From: Rana temporaria
Lineage: Eukaryota; Chordata; Amphibia; Anura; Ranidae
DNA length: 64,000 nucleotides
Assembly (NCBI RefSeq): GCF_905171775.1
Contig: NC_053491.1
Location: forward strand, 133,476,483-133,540,482
Direction of reading: 5' to 3'
Of the stretch, positions 31,816-41,262 are shown one piece after another (position 1 is the stretch's first letter; the number at the start of each line of letters is the position of its first letter). A model generated the notes under the pieces. That model searched no databases and was not told where the DNA came from. It saw nothing but the letters and a program-made list of their open reading frames with translations. The position numbers and the translations under genes were made by a program.

Positions 31816-31821
31816 CTATAT
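31816..31821 (-). promoter_or_regulatory. TATA-like motif, FB1 left arm
   Basis: CCTATATAGG around 31814-31823 is mirrored in the right arm at 31922-31931. The motif is itself palindromic, but its place between the loop and the outward frames, and the TATATAAAT version in FB2, suggest promoters facing away from the centre. Confidence 0.35.
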
Positions 31822-31923
31822 AGGCCTCACAGTCCCATCATGCTCTGTACCTACCCATGTGATACCAACCCACGTGGTAGGTATCACATGGGTAGGTACA
31901 GAGCATGATGGGACTGTGAGGCC

Positions 31924-31929
31924 TATATA
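31924..31929 (+). promoter_or_regulatory. TATA-like motif, FB1 right arm
   Basis: CCTATATAGG precedes the phrase GATGCAAGGCGCGC by a few bases, as it does in FB2 (where it reads CTATATAAATGGGATGCAAG). Conservation of TATA plus the downstream phrase in both family members supports a core promoter. Confidence 0.4.
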
Positions 31930-31935
31930 GGTCCG

Positions 31936-32394
31936 ATGCAAGGCGCGCATCCGTCATTTCAGCGAGGAGGACCGGCGTGGCAACATCGGGAGAAGGAGAG
32001 AAGTGAAGAACATGACGTCACAGCGCGGAAGAAGAACTCATCACAGTACGGAAGGAGAAGACGTACATCACGGAAGAAGACACCGGACAGCGAGACGAAG
32101 AACCGGGGTGCGCCGAGTCAACAACGGAGAGCGGCGAAGACAGAAGGAGAACCCCGGAGAGTTGAGAAGACCCGTCGGGATAGCGGAAGAAGAAGAGCCC
32201 CGCCGAAGACGCCGGAGGAAACCCGCCGGGGGGGTGGGGGCTTTTTTAAAAGCCACCCCCCCCCGGCGGTGGAAGAGAACCAGACGGCGGCCCCCACCCA
32301 CCCGAAGACGTCAAAGAAGAAGCCCCCCCCTGGTAAAAGAGCTAATAAAGAAGACAGGGGGCGGCCTCCGGAGCAGAAAAATAAAATATTTTAA
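31936..32394 (+). other. Mirrored GA-rich frame in FB1 right arm
   Basis: 152 codons starting MQGAHPSFQRGG. It is nearly identical to the left-arm frame until small indels change the end. FB2 begins similarly with MQGALPSLQ at 45059. Highly basic with poly-Arg and Pro tracts; no recognised domain. Within its end, CTG|GTAAAAGAG (32330-32341) and TTTTCTTGCAG|GTGAATGG (about 32427-32445) form a GT...AG pair present in both FB members, so a short intron is conceivable. Coding status unproven. Confidence 0.2.
32380..32385 (+). terminator. AATAAA polyadenylation-like signal, FB1 right arm
   Basis: AATAAA follows GGAGCAGAA and is preceded by another AATAAA at 32344. The left arm holds the mirror image near 31361-31366. 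FB2 has AATAAA at the equivalent site (45531). Its conserved place suggests function, though A-rich context makes chance possible. Confidence 0.35.
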
Positions 32395-33010
32395 TACACT
32401 GTGTGGTTTATTTGTGTTTTTACCACTTTTCTTGCAGGTGAATGGGTAGGGGTACGATGTACCCCATACTCATTCACTTAGGGTGGGGGGCCGGTATCTG
32501 GGGGCCCCCTTATTAAAGGGGGCTCCCAGATTCCGATAAGCCTCCCGCCCGCATACCCCGACAACCAACGGCCAGGGTTGTCGGGAAGGGGCCCTGTCCT
32601 CATCAACATGGGGACAGGGTGCTCTGAGGTGGGGGGGGCCGCAGTGCGCCCCCCTGCCCCAGAGCACCCAACCCCCCCATGTTGAGGGCATGCAGCCTGG
32701 TACGGCTCAGGAGGGGGGGGGGGGGCGCTCGCTCGTCCCCACTCCCTTCCTGGCTGGCCGGGTAGCGTGCTTTGGATACGGGTCTGGTATGGATTGTAGG
32801 GGGACCCCCTACGCCGTTTTTTTCGGCGTAGGGGGGCTCTCCTTACAACCCATAACAGACCTAAGGGCCCGGTATGCTCCTGAGGGGGGGACCCATGCCG
32901 GATTTTTATTTAAAATCCGGCGGGGACTTCCCCCTCAGGATTCATAACAAACGCCGCACACGTGTAGAATTGGCGGGAATCCAAGTCGGATCTCCTGTCG
33001 CTTCTATGAC

Positions 33011-33519
33011 GCGCTTGCTGGGATGTGCTGTCACTATTCCAGTGAGTGTGAGATGTCGGCGAGATCTCGGCACCCTGTCGCCGAGTATCAGCGCGACGCT
33101 GTCGTGCTAAAAGCACAATATCACAAACACCTACTGTACCTAGGCCTCTGCACTGAGAACCGAGTGATCGAACATCACCAATGGCTCGGTTCTCACAGCT
33201 CCCCAAATAGAGAGCTGCTGACTGTCGATCAGCAGCTCTCCGCTCTGCTCCTCCACGCACACTGGGGCACTGAGCTGTGGAGGGGCAGGAAGCGGGCGTC
33301 TCGCTGAGAGGCTGAGACGGGTATCAGACCAGACACCTGGTGGATCCAGACTTTATTGACGTGATGATGCGGTGCCTGGACTGATTCCAGTGACGTCAGC
33401 AGGGAGCGGACTTCAGAAAGCTCTCTGCTAAAAACAGGTCAGAGGAGTGCAAAACAAATTACACTTCTGTGACCCATAGGAGAAGCCCAGCCAAATGAGC
33501 CCAGGCTGGACTTCTCCTT
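33011..33519. mobile_element. RJ family copy, right part
   Basis: CTCTGCACTGAGAACCGAG, ATCACCAATGGCTCGGTTC, GGAGGGGCAGGAAGCGGG and the end CCCAGGCTGGACTTCTCC match 25608-26081. TTAA follows at 33520-33523. Together with 30578-30737 it forms one RJ element opened by FB1. Confidence 0.7.
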
Positions 33520-33529
33520 TTAACCCTTT

Positions 33530-33632
33530 TGTATTGAATTGTATTGTTGCTGTATTGTCTCCCTTTTGAATTGTAAAGCGCTGCGCAAACTGTTGGGGCT
33601 ATATAATTCTTGAATAATAATATTAATACCTG
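33530..33632 (+). mobile_element. LINE 3' tail, second part
   Basis: TTGTATTGTTGCTGTATTGT, GTAAAGCGCTGCGCAAAC and GGGGCTATATAATTCTTGAA plus an AATAATAAT end make up the terminal tail that normally follows the GGCAGGGCC phrase at 30184. The intervening RF, RJ and FB1 elements were therefore inserted into an existing LINE copy. Confidence 0.75.
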
Positions 33633-34787
33633 CTTTATCACCATTCTATCTAATATATTACTCTCACAGGGAGCTTTAATATATGTGAATTTTGTTATTG
33701 CCAGGTTGAGTTACTGACCCCAAATTTTCAGTAACCTGTTTGCAGAAGCTCCTGCATTTTTATTTTAGAATTACCATTGTTTACTGTAAACCTGATTTAT
33801 TGGACATCGCAATATTACGAAGCAATGCAGATTTGACTGCTCCGCTAAAAACTGCTTTTAATTTTTCAGGCCGGGTAGGTCTCTGCGGCATGTAAATCTG
33901 TGCAAGTGCATCAGTATCATGTCCCTTGCTTTTTATAGACTTGCCTGTCAGTCTTAGGGCTTTATTTATCAACACTCTCTTCCAATGACAATCGTCTCCC
34001 ATACAGAAGTCTGTGCGGATAACCGACACAGCCAATTTGCATATTACAAGCTCCCAGTTTCCAGCTAACTACCAAAAAGATAATTATGCCTAGTAACACA
34101 AATCCATTTCTGTTTTCATGAATCTATTTTATCTTGGTGAATGCACAATGCCAACATTTTGTCAAATAGCCCTGTAACTTCTTCTGTTAACATAGGATAT
34201 TCTCTGATGATTTTGCTGAAAGATATGGTGACTTGCTTCGAAATACAGCTATATATATATATATATACATATGCATATGCCAGATGAAAACAACAATAAG
34301 AAAAGCAACATTGGAAACGGCCATGTAATAGCATAGGTCACATCTGTGTGTAAATGTATGACACACTTTTGGGTGGCCTCCTGGGAGTCACTCTTATTTG
34401 CCACACCGAGATGAACTGAAATCCCAGTAGACTAAGATATCATTGGCAGGCCTCTCTGTGTAACTGAACACAGTTTAATGTGTGATAATAAAATACATTG
34501 CAAGCGGAAAAAAAATCAAAGAGGAAACCATCCATGGTACTTACCACAAGTCATTTATTCATCTTTAAGTATTATGATCTTACACCATTGTGTATGCTAT
34601 TTCCTAAAGCCGATAAAGCCACAGACAAATGATACTACAAAAAAAAAAAAAAAAATCATAATATTTGCAGTGCTATATTGAAAAGAAAAAAAATATATAT
34701 AATCTCACATATATTCGGTTTGCACAGTTGGATTGTCAATTAAACAGCACTGTGCATTAACTGCTGCAATTAGCACAGTTTGCGTAC
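33633..34787. other. Unassigned spacer
   Basis: Frames of 60 to 84 residues have no recognised domain. An AT run lies at 34250-34266 and poly-A at 34640-34654. It is one of the longer stretches without recognisable repeats. Confidence 0.5.
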
Positions 34788-34795
34788 CATTAAAC

Positions 34796-34980
34796 CAGTG
34801 TTTCTCAATTCCAGTCCTCAGGCCCCCCCAACAGGTCAGGTTTTCAGGATTTCCCTCAGATGAAAAGGCTGTGGTGATTACTAAGGCAGTGAAACTGATC
34901 AAATCACCTGTGCAAAATAATGGAAATCCTGAAAACCTGACCTGTTGGGGGGGCCTGAGGACTGGAATTGAGAAACACTG
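34796..34980. mobile_element. 185-bp hAT miniature element with perfect 8-bp duplication
   Basis: Ends CAGTGTTTCTCAATTCCAGT and its exact inverse. CATTAAAC lies at both 34788-34795 and 34981-34988. The arms remain paired almost perfectly through AGGCCCCCCCAACAGGTCAG and TTTTCAGGATTTCC, leaving a short loop. Strong arm identity and the intact duplication indicate a fairly recent insertion. Confidence 0.92.
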
Positions 34981-35049
34981 CATTAAACATACCTACACGC
35001 AGATGCCACATTCTAATACCTGCCAATCACAACCCTTTAAATGTGTTAC

Positions 35050-35641
35050 TTAAGCTCTTGCCGACCAGCCACCACAGTTATACTGCATCAGGTTGGCGCG
35101 GCTGCGCAAAATCGCAGTAGGTTTACGTCGGGCTCGTACGCGGCGATCTGTGGATGCTTGCGCACACTTCCATTGGCCAGCGGGGAAGTCAATTAGCGGT
35201 TCGGCGGACTCTATGTCCGCAGGCCACCCGCGATTGTTCCGCAGTGACAGAACAGGGATCTGCCATTCTGACAGGGAAGATCACACCGATTCTGTCTTTC
35301 TGTTATGCAGGAAGATAGGATCTGTGTGTTGTGCCAGTGAGCCCTTCCCCCATACAGTTAGAACACACTGAGGGAACACAGTTAACCCTTTGATCGCCCA
35401 TGATGTTAACCCCTTCCCTGCCAGTGTTATTAGTACAATAACAGTGCATATTTTTAGCACTGATTACTTTAATAATGTCCCTGGTTCCCAAAAAAGTGTA
35501 AACAAGTGTCCGTTCGGTGTCCGATCTGTTCGCCGCAATGTTGCAGTCCCACTAAAAATCACAGATCGCCGTTTCTACTAGTAAAAAAATAAAAATAAAT
35601 ACACATTCATAAATATATCCCCTATTTTGTAGATGTGGTAA
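35050..35641. mobile_element. RC family copy, left part
   Basis: TTAAGCTCTTGCCGACCAGC begins it; then AGAACACACTGAGGGAACAC, GATGTTAACCCCTTCCCTGC, CAGTGTTATTAGTACAATAA and CCCCTATTTTGTAGATGTGG follow the RC order. The right half is missing. Confidence 0.65.
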
Positions 35642-35829
35642 TATGTTATTCAGCACAGGGCTTGTGCTGTGTTATTTGGACCCCTCTATCACCTGCAATA
35701 CCTGGCTGATCCTGCCTGGCTATACCCTTAACGAATTTCAGCGGGCCACTCAAGACTAAGCACTTGAAGAGTGAAGTTTCAGGGAAAAAAATATGAAATG
35801 AAGAAATGTGAAGCAAAATAAGGGTCAGT
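35642..35829. other. Short spacer
   Basis: No feature recognised between RC and the minisatellite. Confidence 0.4.
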
Positions 35830-35839
35830 GCCCATCAAT

Positions 35840-36190
35840 GTAGCCTAAATGGTGCCGTGAATTCAGCCTCGCCACTGACATGAATGCAGCCTCGCCACTG
35901 ACATGAATGCAGCCTCACCACTGACATGAATGCAGCCTCACCACTGACATGAATGCAGCCTCACCATTGTCTTGAATGCAGCCTCACCATTGTCTTGAAT
36001 GCAGCCTCACCATTGATATGAATGCAGCCTCACCATTGATATGAATGTAGCCTAACCATTGACATTAATCCAGCCTCACAAGTGCCTGAATGCAGCCTCT
36101 GAATGCAGCCTCACAAGTGCCTTAAATGCAGCCTCACAAGTGCCATGATTACAGCTTCAACATTGCCATCAGTGCAGCCTGATCCATGCC
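35840..36190. repeat. 23-bp minisatellite ATGAATGCAGCCTCACCACT
   Basis: About fourteen units of ATGAATGCAGCCTCACCACTGAC and variants (ATTGTC, AAGTGCC). It leads into the CTCGGAGGGGACAGGG core that also occurs at 13113. Confidence 0.9.
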
Positions 36191-36305
36191 CATCTGCAGC
36201 CTCGGAGGGGACAGGGAGGGGGCGGGATGAGCGCCAATAGATTACATGCAGGATAATCTCCTGTTTACTCGGTGACCTCTTTAAAAGTCCTGCCTCCTTG
36301 CATGC
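36191..36305. mobile_element. hAT-like core repeat shared with 13.1 kb
   Basis: CAGCCTCGGAGGGGACAGGG, TTACATGCAGGATAATCTCC and TGTTTACTCGGTGACCTCTT align with 13113-13215. Ends were not found. It shows the two regions carry the same element family with and without an attached minisatellite. Confidence 0.55.
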
Positions 36306-36570
36306 ATTAACATTAACATTAATTAATTAACATTAATTAACATTGGTTTATTGAAGCGCAATGAAAAAACTTACCTGCACTGTTTTTTCTAACACACTAC
36401 CCTAGAGCACAGGCAGTTCAAACCTGTGTATCGTGATGTGATACAATGCAAAGGTTTGGTGGTGTGCTAGATATGTGCATTAATCAAAATAATTTATCAA
36501 AATTAAGGAATCTTTTGTCAGGTAAAACATTTCTCATATATGTAATTAAAAATTGGTGGCACTGTACTTA
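36306..36570. other. Spacer with TTAACATTAA cluster
   Basis: A short run of ATTAACATTAA words at 36307-36345. No gene recognised. Confidence 0.45.
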
Positions 36571-37642
36571 CACTCATTGGCCACTTTATTAGGTACACTT
36601 TGTTAGTACCGGTTGGACACCCTTTTGCCTTCAGAACTACCTTAATTCTGTTGAAATCATTCCTCAGAGATTTTGGTACATATTGACATATTGGATTGAG
36701 ATCTGGTGACTATGAATGCCATTGGAGTACAGTGACCTCATTGTCATGTTCAAGAAACCAGTTTGAGATGATTTGAGCTTTGGGACATGGTGCATTATCC
36801 TGCTGGAAGGAGCCATAAGAAGAAGGGTACACTGTAGTCATAAAGGGATGGTTATGGTCGACAACAATACTCAGGTAGGTCGTGGCATTTAAATAATGCT
36901 CAATTGATACTAAGGAACCCAAAGTATGCCAAGAAAATCTCTCTCACACCTTTACACCACCAGCCTGAACTGTTGATAAAAGGCAAAATGGATCCATGCT
37001 TTCATGTTGTTTACACCAAATTCTGACCCTACCATCTAAATGCCACATCGAGATTCGTCAGCCCAGGCAACGTTTTTCCAATCTTCTATTGTCCAATTGT
37101 GTTGTAGTCTCAGTTTCCTGTTCTTAGCTGACAGGAGTGGCACCCAGTTTGATTGTCTACTTCTGTAGCCCATCTGCTTCAAAGCTCGATGTGTTGTGTG
37201 TCCAGAGATGGTATTCTGCATTCCTTGGTTGTAACAAATATTTGAGTTACTGTTGTTGCCTTTATATCATCTCAAACCAGTCTGCCCATTCTCCTCTAAC
37301 CTCTGACCTCAACAATGCATTATTTTTTGTCCACACAACTGTGGCTCATTGAGTATTTTCTCTTTTTCAGACAACCCTAGAGATGGTTGTGCGTGAAAAT
37401 CCCAGTAGATCAGCAGTTTTTGAAATATTCAGACCAGCCTGTCTGACACCAACATGCCACGTTCAAAGTCACCTAAATTCCATTTCTTCCCCATTTTGAT
37501 GCTCAGTTTGAACTTCTTAAAGTTGTCTTTACTACATCTAGATGCCTAAATGCATTGAGTTGGTGCCACATGGTTGACTGATTAGCAATTTGTGTTACCA
37601 AGCAATTGAACAGGTGAACCTAATAAAGTGTAGTTTTGTGTG
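36571..37642 (-). mobile_element. Nearly full-length Tc1-like element, minus strand
   Basis: Ends CATTGGCCACTTTATTAGGT and ACCTAATAAAGTG are Tc1 termini, with TA at 36569-36570. Between them the minus strand follows a transposase gene from end to end, but with multiple frameshifts and stops. The length of about 1.07 kb is somewhat below the usual 1.2-1.6 kb, mostly through one internal deletion. Confidence 0.85.
36600..37500 (-). pseudogene. Tc1-like transposase relic lacking its last catalytic residue
   Basis: In order on the minus strand: the helix-turn-helix part (DFERGMLVSDRL-like, near 37450-37490), SRSAVFEIFRPACL-type remnants, QNTISGHTTHRALKQMGYRS (37180-37220), VPLLSAKNRKLRLQHNWTIE, NVAWADESR (first catalytic aspartate, about 37045-37060), EHYLNATTYLSIVVDHNHPF, FQQDNAPCPKAQ (second aspartate, about 36780-36800). 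The frame then reaches SPDLNPI and passes directly to CQYVPKS, so the block carrying the catalytic glutamate is deleted. It cannot encode active enzyme. Confidence 0.8.
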
Positions 37643-38569
37643 TTACTGCTTTGGACTAATCTATGGTAGCATGTGTTTTCGCAGTGCGATAGTGTGAATG
37701 TGTCCTCGGTGGTGCTTCCCTTTCATTGCAGCAGGAAGGGTGATATGTCCTTCAGCCGTGCTTCTGATGTAGTGCTGTCTGGTTCTGGTCCAAGGAACAG
37801 TAGACTGGCTTGACAGAATTCTCTATCTTTTGGCAGGTGAAGCAGTTCCCATATATGTTATTCAATGTGTATTAGCTGCTTTGGCTGGAGGTCAGTTGTA
37901 AAGGAGAAGGGTTGGCAAACGAGTGTGAATCTTGGTCTGACTATAGAATCACTTCAATTATTTCCTGACTCATGCCAAAGGAGATATTATAACAACCCCC
38001 AAAATACTTCTGGCACATTCAGACTGCCAACCCGGACCTGTTGGTTGCTGATCAATGTGTGTAGAGAGACTAGTGCAGCTTTTTATGGATGAAGCGTAAT
38101 ATATTTCACAGGACACTGTAATATTAGGGACATTGGATACCTCTCTTGATTTTTAAATGAACATTCCCGTAATGCACTAACTGGCAGTAAGAGCAGTACA
38201 TGCAGTAATAGAAGTTTAGCTCTAATACCATTGTTCTCCAGATACCACTTTATCATCCTTTCTGCTCAGCGTAGCTTTTAGAGAGCTGTAGCGTTGCATC
38301 ATTATTTTGGGAGGTGACAAAAAAATTCTGTTATTGATCGGACACGACTTGCTACTTTTATGATAAAGGAATAATACTGCTAGTCAATTTACTGTACCAG
38401 AGCCTGAAGTAAAAATCTAAGACATCCTTAAGGGTTCGTTTAAAGATTCTTTCTCTTTCCCCAATGAGTGCGTTTGCCTGACAGCTTCCTTTGTATCAGA
38501 TAACCCAACTGCTGCTAGACTAGTGTCCTCCGTGCAATGCTGCTATAGCTTCAGATATTATTATTATTA
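37643..38569. other. Unassigned spacer
   Basis: No recognised repeats or domains. It ends in an ATT-rich run that became the hAT target. Confidence 0.5.
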
Positions 38570-38643
38570 CTATTATTTAGGGCTGGGGAAATTAAAGATT
38601 AATTCCTCGATTAATCTTAAATTTTTTTGATCGATCAAAATTC

Positions 38644-38958
38644 TTGACGTCACCGGACAGCCTGGACGGTGAGACTTACCCTGCTGGAATGCGAGCAAAC
38701 TGCACCCATTGGATTGAGGTGCCTTTGCATCTGTGGAGCAGGAGGATGCATCAGGCTCCATCAGGGGAAGGGGGCAAAAATAACCATTGTGTTCCTGTCC
38801 TAAGCAGTTTTGTGCAGATAATTCTTTGTGTATCGGCAACATCTGTTCCGTGCGAAAGATTGTTCAGTTCTTCAGGGTATATTGTCAATAAAATGCGATC
38901 ATGTCTGCTTCCAGAAAATGTAAACACTCTGGTATGTCTGTGTGACTGGCTAAAGTGA
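38644..38958 (+). pseudogene. hAT transposase C-terminal dimerisation fragment
   Basis: 104 codons. Residues 63-104 read SATSVPCERLFSSSGYIVNK followed by MRSCLLPENVNTLVCLCDW, the hallmark of the hAT C-terminal dimerisation region (ZBED-related group): S-x-P-CER-F-S-x-G and the L-P-x-N-V-x-L block. The zinc-finger and RNase H-like catalytic portions are absent; residues 1-60 do not match anything I know and probably join unrelated fragments. It is an internally deleted relic. Confidence 0.85.
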
Positions 38959-39018
38959 TGCCTACTTGCCTACTATAAAGTGACTGACAGTCAATATACT
39001 AGATACGTTTTATACTAA

Positions 39019-39509
39019 GGCCCCATACACACGAGAGGATTTATCCGCAGATACGGTCCAGCGGACCGTTTCCACGGATAAATCCTCTCAAAGATTTCCG
39101 CAGATTTCGATGCGATGGAGTGTACACACCATCGCATTGAAATCCGCGCGGAAATCCTCTGCCGATGACGTGTCGCGCCGTCGCCGCGATTATGACGCGG
39201 CGACGGGCGCGACGCTGTCATATAAGGAATTCCACGCATGCGTCAAATCATTACGACGCGTGCGGGGAATCCCTTTGGACGAATGGATCCGGTAAGTCTG
39301 TACAGACGAGCGGATCCATCCGTTGGAATGGATTCCAGCAGATGGATTTGTTGTGCATCACAGCAAATATCCGATCTGCTGGAATCCATCCCAGAGGAGA
39401 TTTCTCCGCGGAAACAGATCCGCTGGCGTGTACACACCATAGGATCTATCCGCAGAAACCCATTTGCTGGGATTTATCTGCGGATGGATTCTATCGTGTG
39501 TACGGGGCC
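39019..39509. mobile_element. RG family element, full length
   Basis: GGCCCCATACACACGAGAGG and CGTGTGTACGGGGCC are inverted ends. Mirrored words GATTTATCCGCAGAT and GATTTATCTGCGGATGG continue inward. The centre holds GCCGCGATTATGACGCGGCG and CGCATGCGTC. Flanks TAA and TTAA fit a 3-bp TNA target. It lies in the hAT relic after the transposase fragment, so it is the younger insertion. Confidence 0.8.
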
Positions 39510-39867
39510 TTAAAGTTAAACTAACTTTCTATGTTTTTCTTAAAGTTTAATACGAAAAAATTATTTACGTCAGTTAATTTAAGCTACAGTTTAAATTTAA
39601 AACGTATTTGTGTGAACTGTGAAGTTAAGTCATGGATTGTGGAAACTAACTAACTAGTGTCAGGTGATTGCATATAGTGTATACCACATTTACCACTGAC
39701 TAATGCAGAGTTGCAATGCAAGGAGATCAGCTAAAAGTAGTTGGATCTGTATGTGCGTTATAATTAATCGAAATTAGCCGATTAATCGATTTAAAAAAAA
39801 TAACGATTATTCGAACAGGAAAATTTTAATCAGTAACAGCCCTACTATTATTATTATTATTATTATG

Positions 39868-39918
39868 CACGATTTATATAGCGCCAACAGTTTACGCAAC
39901 GCTTTACAATGTATAGGG
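39868..39918 (-). mobile_element. LINE 3' tail fragment, reverse
   Basis: GATTTATATAGCGCCAACAG and TTTACGCAACGCTTTACAAT are the reverse complement of the tail seen at 33573-33610. The preceding ATT run (39847-39866) is its simple-repeat end. Confidence 0.7.
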
Positions 39919-39940
39919 GGGGGGGGGGGGCAGCACAGTA

Positions 39941-40366
39941 TACCGTATTTGGCTGTGTGTAAGACGACCCCCTAATTTTACAGTTTTGTAAGATTTTTTT
40001 GCCTGTACTCACCGGATAAGACAACCCCCTTTCCGAGGCTTGCGACACTTCATATTTCTTCCTTCTGGAGCCATATTCACTCTTGCTGGAGCCATATTCT
40101 GCTTGCTTATTGCTGGAGCTGGAGCCAATCACAGCGAGCGATGTATTCTATTAATGAATACAAAGCCTGCTTGGATTGGCAGAGGCTGTAACATCATCAG
40201 CCCACTCCTCTCTGACTCTTAAAGCCAATCCGAGCAGGCTACTGCTTCATACAGTATTACCGCACATCCAGCAGGCATCCGAGCAGCTGACCCGGCGTAT
40301 AAGACGACCCCTGCTTTATGGCTTTTAAGTGTAAAAAGGTAGTCTTCTACGCCAGCAAATACAGTA
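39941..40366. mobile_element. hAT-like element TACCGTATTTGGCTG
   Basis: TACCGTATTTGGCTGTGTGT with AAGACGACCCCC and the inverse TACGCCAGCAAATACAGTA are the ends. The interior repeats GCGTATAAGACGACCCCTGC. The style resembles the element at 4545. A 17-base G run (39916-39932) lies just outside. Confidence 0.65.
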
Positions 40367-40896
40367 TATGTTTAGATAGGAACAGATATATTCTAAATAG
40401 GATATTACATAAGGTCAAAGAAGATAGCTGGGTACATTATTTTAAAGAATGGTAAGAATAAAGAAGGAGCTGCTTATAAGACATAAAGGTACTGCATATG
40501 CACATGAGTAGTAATGTTCACAACTGCAATCACTGAATGTATGAAGGAAGAAAATTATGAGAAATCCAACTTCACAGTTCTACTGCAAGGAACGTTGGTT
40601 GGTGTGAGCCTTATGGGCCCATTTACACTAGAAAACATGCATTTGTTTTTTACATTTCCATATGTGCGTTTACAAGGGCTTGCCATGCAATTATGTGTGT
40701 CTATGGTACATTTTTTTTTTTTTCAAAATGTTTTTGGCATGGTGAAGGGACAGGTCTTCAAAGGAGCCAGACGTATTTTTTGCTGTCCCATTTATATGCG
40801 TTATATTGCATTAACATGTGCTCACCCAATGAACAAAAATGCAGCCGCTGCTAGCTGAATGACATTTAATTTACTAGAGCACTGCGTAACTTAAAT
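40367..40896. other. Unassigned spacer with a 114-codon frame
   Basis: The frame at 40514-40858 has no recognisable domain. The words GGGCCCATTTACACTAGAAA near 40615 resemble small-element termini but no pair was found. Confidence 0.4.
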
Positions 40897-41262
40897 GGGG
40901 AGAGTTACTAAAACTGGTGCACACAGAATCTGGTGAAGCTGCTTAACTTCAGCTTGTTTAACCTCCCAGATTTTTGATGCTGAACATTGTTTTGCATGGA
41001 AATTTTGCGTTTTCTATTGTAGGCCTGTAATTCTTAGGAATAACACACTTAAATCTGCCCAAACAAGAGTCTAGGATCCTGCGATGCGATCCCGAGTGTG
41101 GCTTGGGGTTACCGCTTTTGGTAATGAAAATTCACCCCAAGCCACACTCGAGATTACCGCCAGGGGGGTTAAATAAGCTTTGATAATAAAGCCTAGAAGC
41201 TGATTTGCTACTGCGCAGAGCTACACCAGAGTCTGTGTGCACCAGTTTTAGTTAATTGCCCC
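40897..41262. mobile_element. RM family element containing RD
   Basis: GGGGAGAGTTACTAAAACTG and CCAGTTTTAGTTAATTGCCC are its ends, with CACACAGAATCTGGTG and GAGTCTGTGTGC mirrored. AAT flanks both ends. RD is inserted in the middle. Confidence 0.75.
40962..41168. mobile_element. Short RD copy, TTAA ends
   Basis: CCTCCCAGATTTTTGATGCT and CGCCAGGGGGG, flanked by TTAA at 40958-40961 and 41169-41172. It is internally deleted to about 207 bp. The left GGCGGTATGA words are lost but the right palindrome region (CACCCCAAGCCACACTCG and inverse) is kept. Confidence 0.75.

Larger units (their letters stand above)
30738..33010. repeat. FB1: 2.27-kb near-perfect palindrome (fold-back element)
   Basis: The arms, about 30738-31866 and 31880-33010, are reverse complements with very few differences, around a 13-nt loop (31867-31879) containing CCACGTGG. 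For example GTCATAGAAGCGACGGGAGA on the left is mirrored, with one difference, by the sequence ending GCTTCTATGAC at 33010. Each arm contains TATA motif, GA-rich frame, AATAAA, and long C- or G-rich runs. A second, diverged member (FB2) lies at 43872-46101. It is not a known named element to me. No transposase is present. I found no clear target duplication, and the true outer limit may be a little wider. Confidence 0.9.
38578..39844 (+). mobile_element. hAT transposon relic with perfect 8-bp duplication
   Basis: Ends TAGGGCTGGGG and TAACAGCCCTA are inverted; CTATTATT lies at both 38570-38577 and 39845-39852. Subterminal ATTAATC/GATTAAT words occur on both sides (CGATTAATC near 38610, GATTAATCGATTT near 39780). 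The interior retains only the C-terminal part of the transposase and an inserted RG element. The target is an ATT-rich tract, so part of the duplication could be chance, but the single C makes a match by chance less likely. Confidence 0.88.

Noticed and set aside
35840..36190. Regularly spaced repeats resembling a CRISPR array
   Set aside because: It is a contiguous 23-bp minisatellite; the spacing varies only by unit mutation, and no cas genes are present.
40514..40858. 114-codon frame as a host gene
   Set aside because: It contains a hydrophobic stretch but no known family, and no promoter or splice context; it could be chance.
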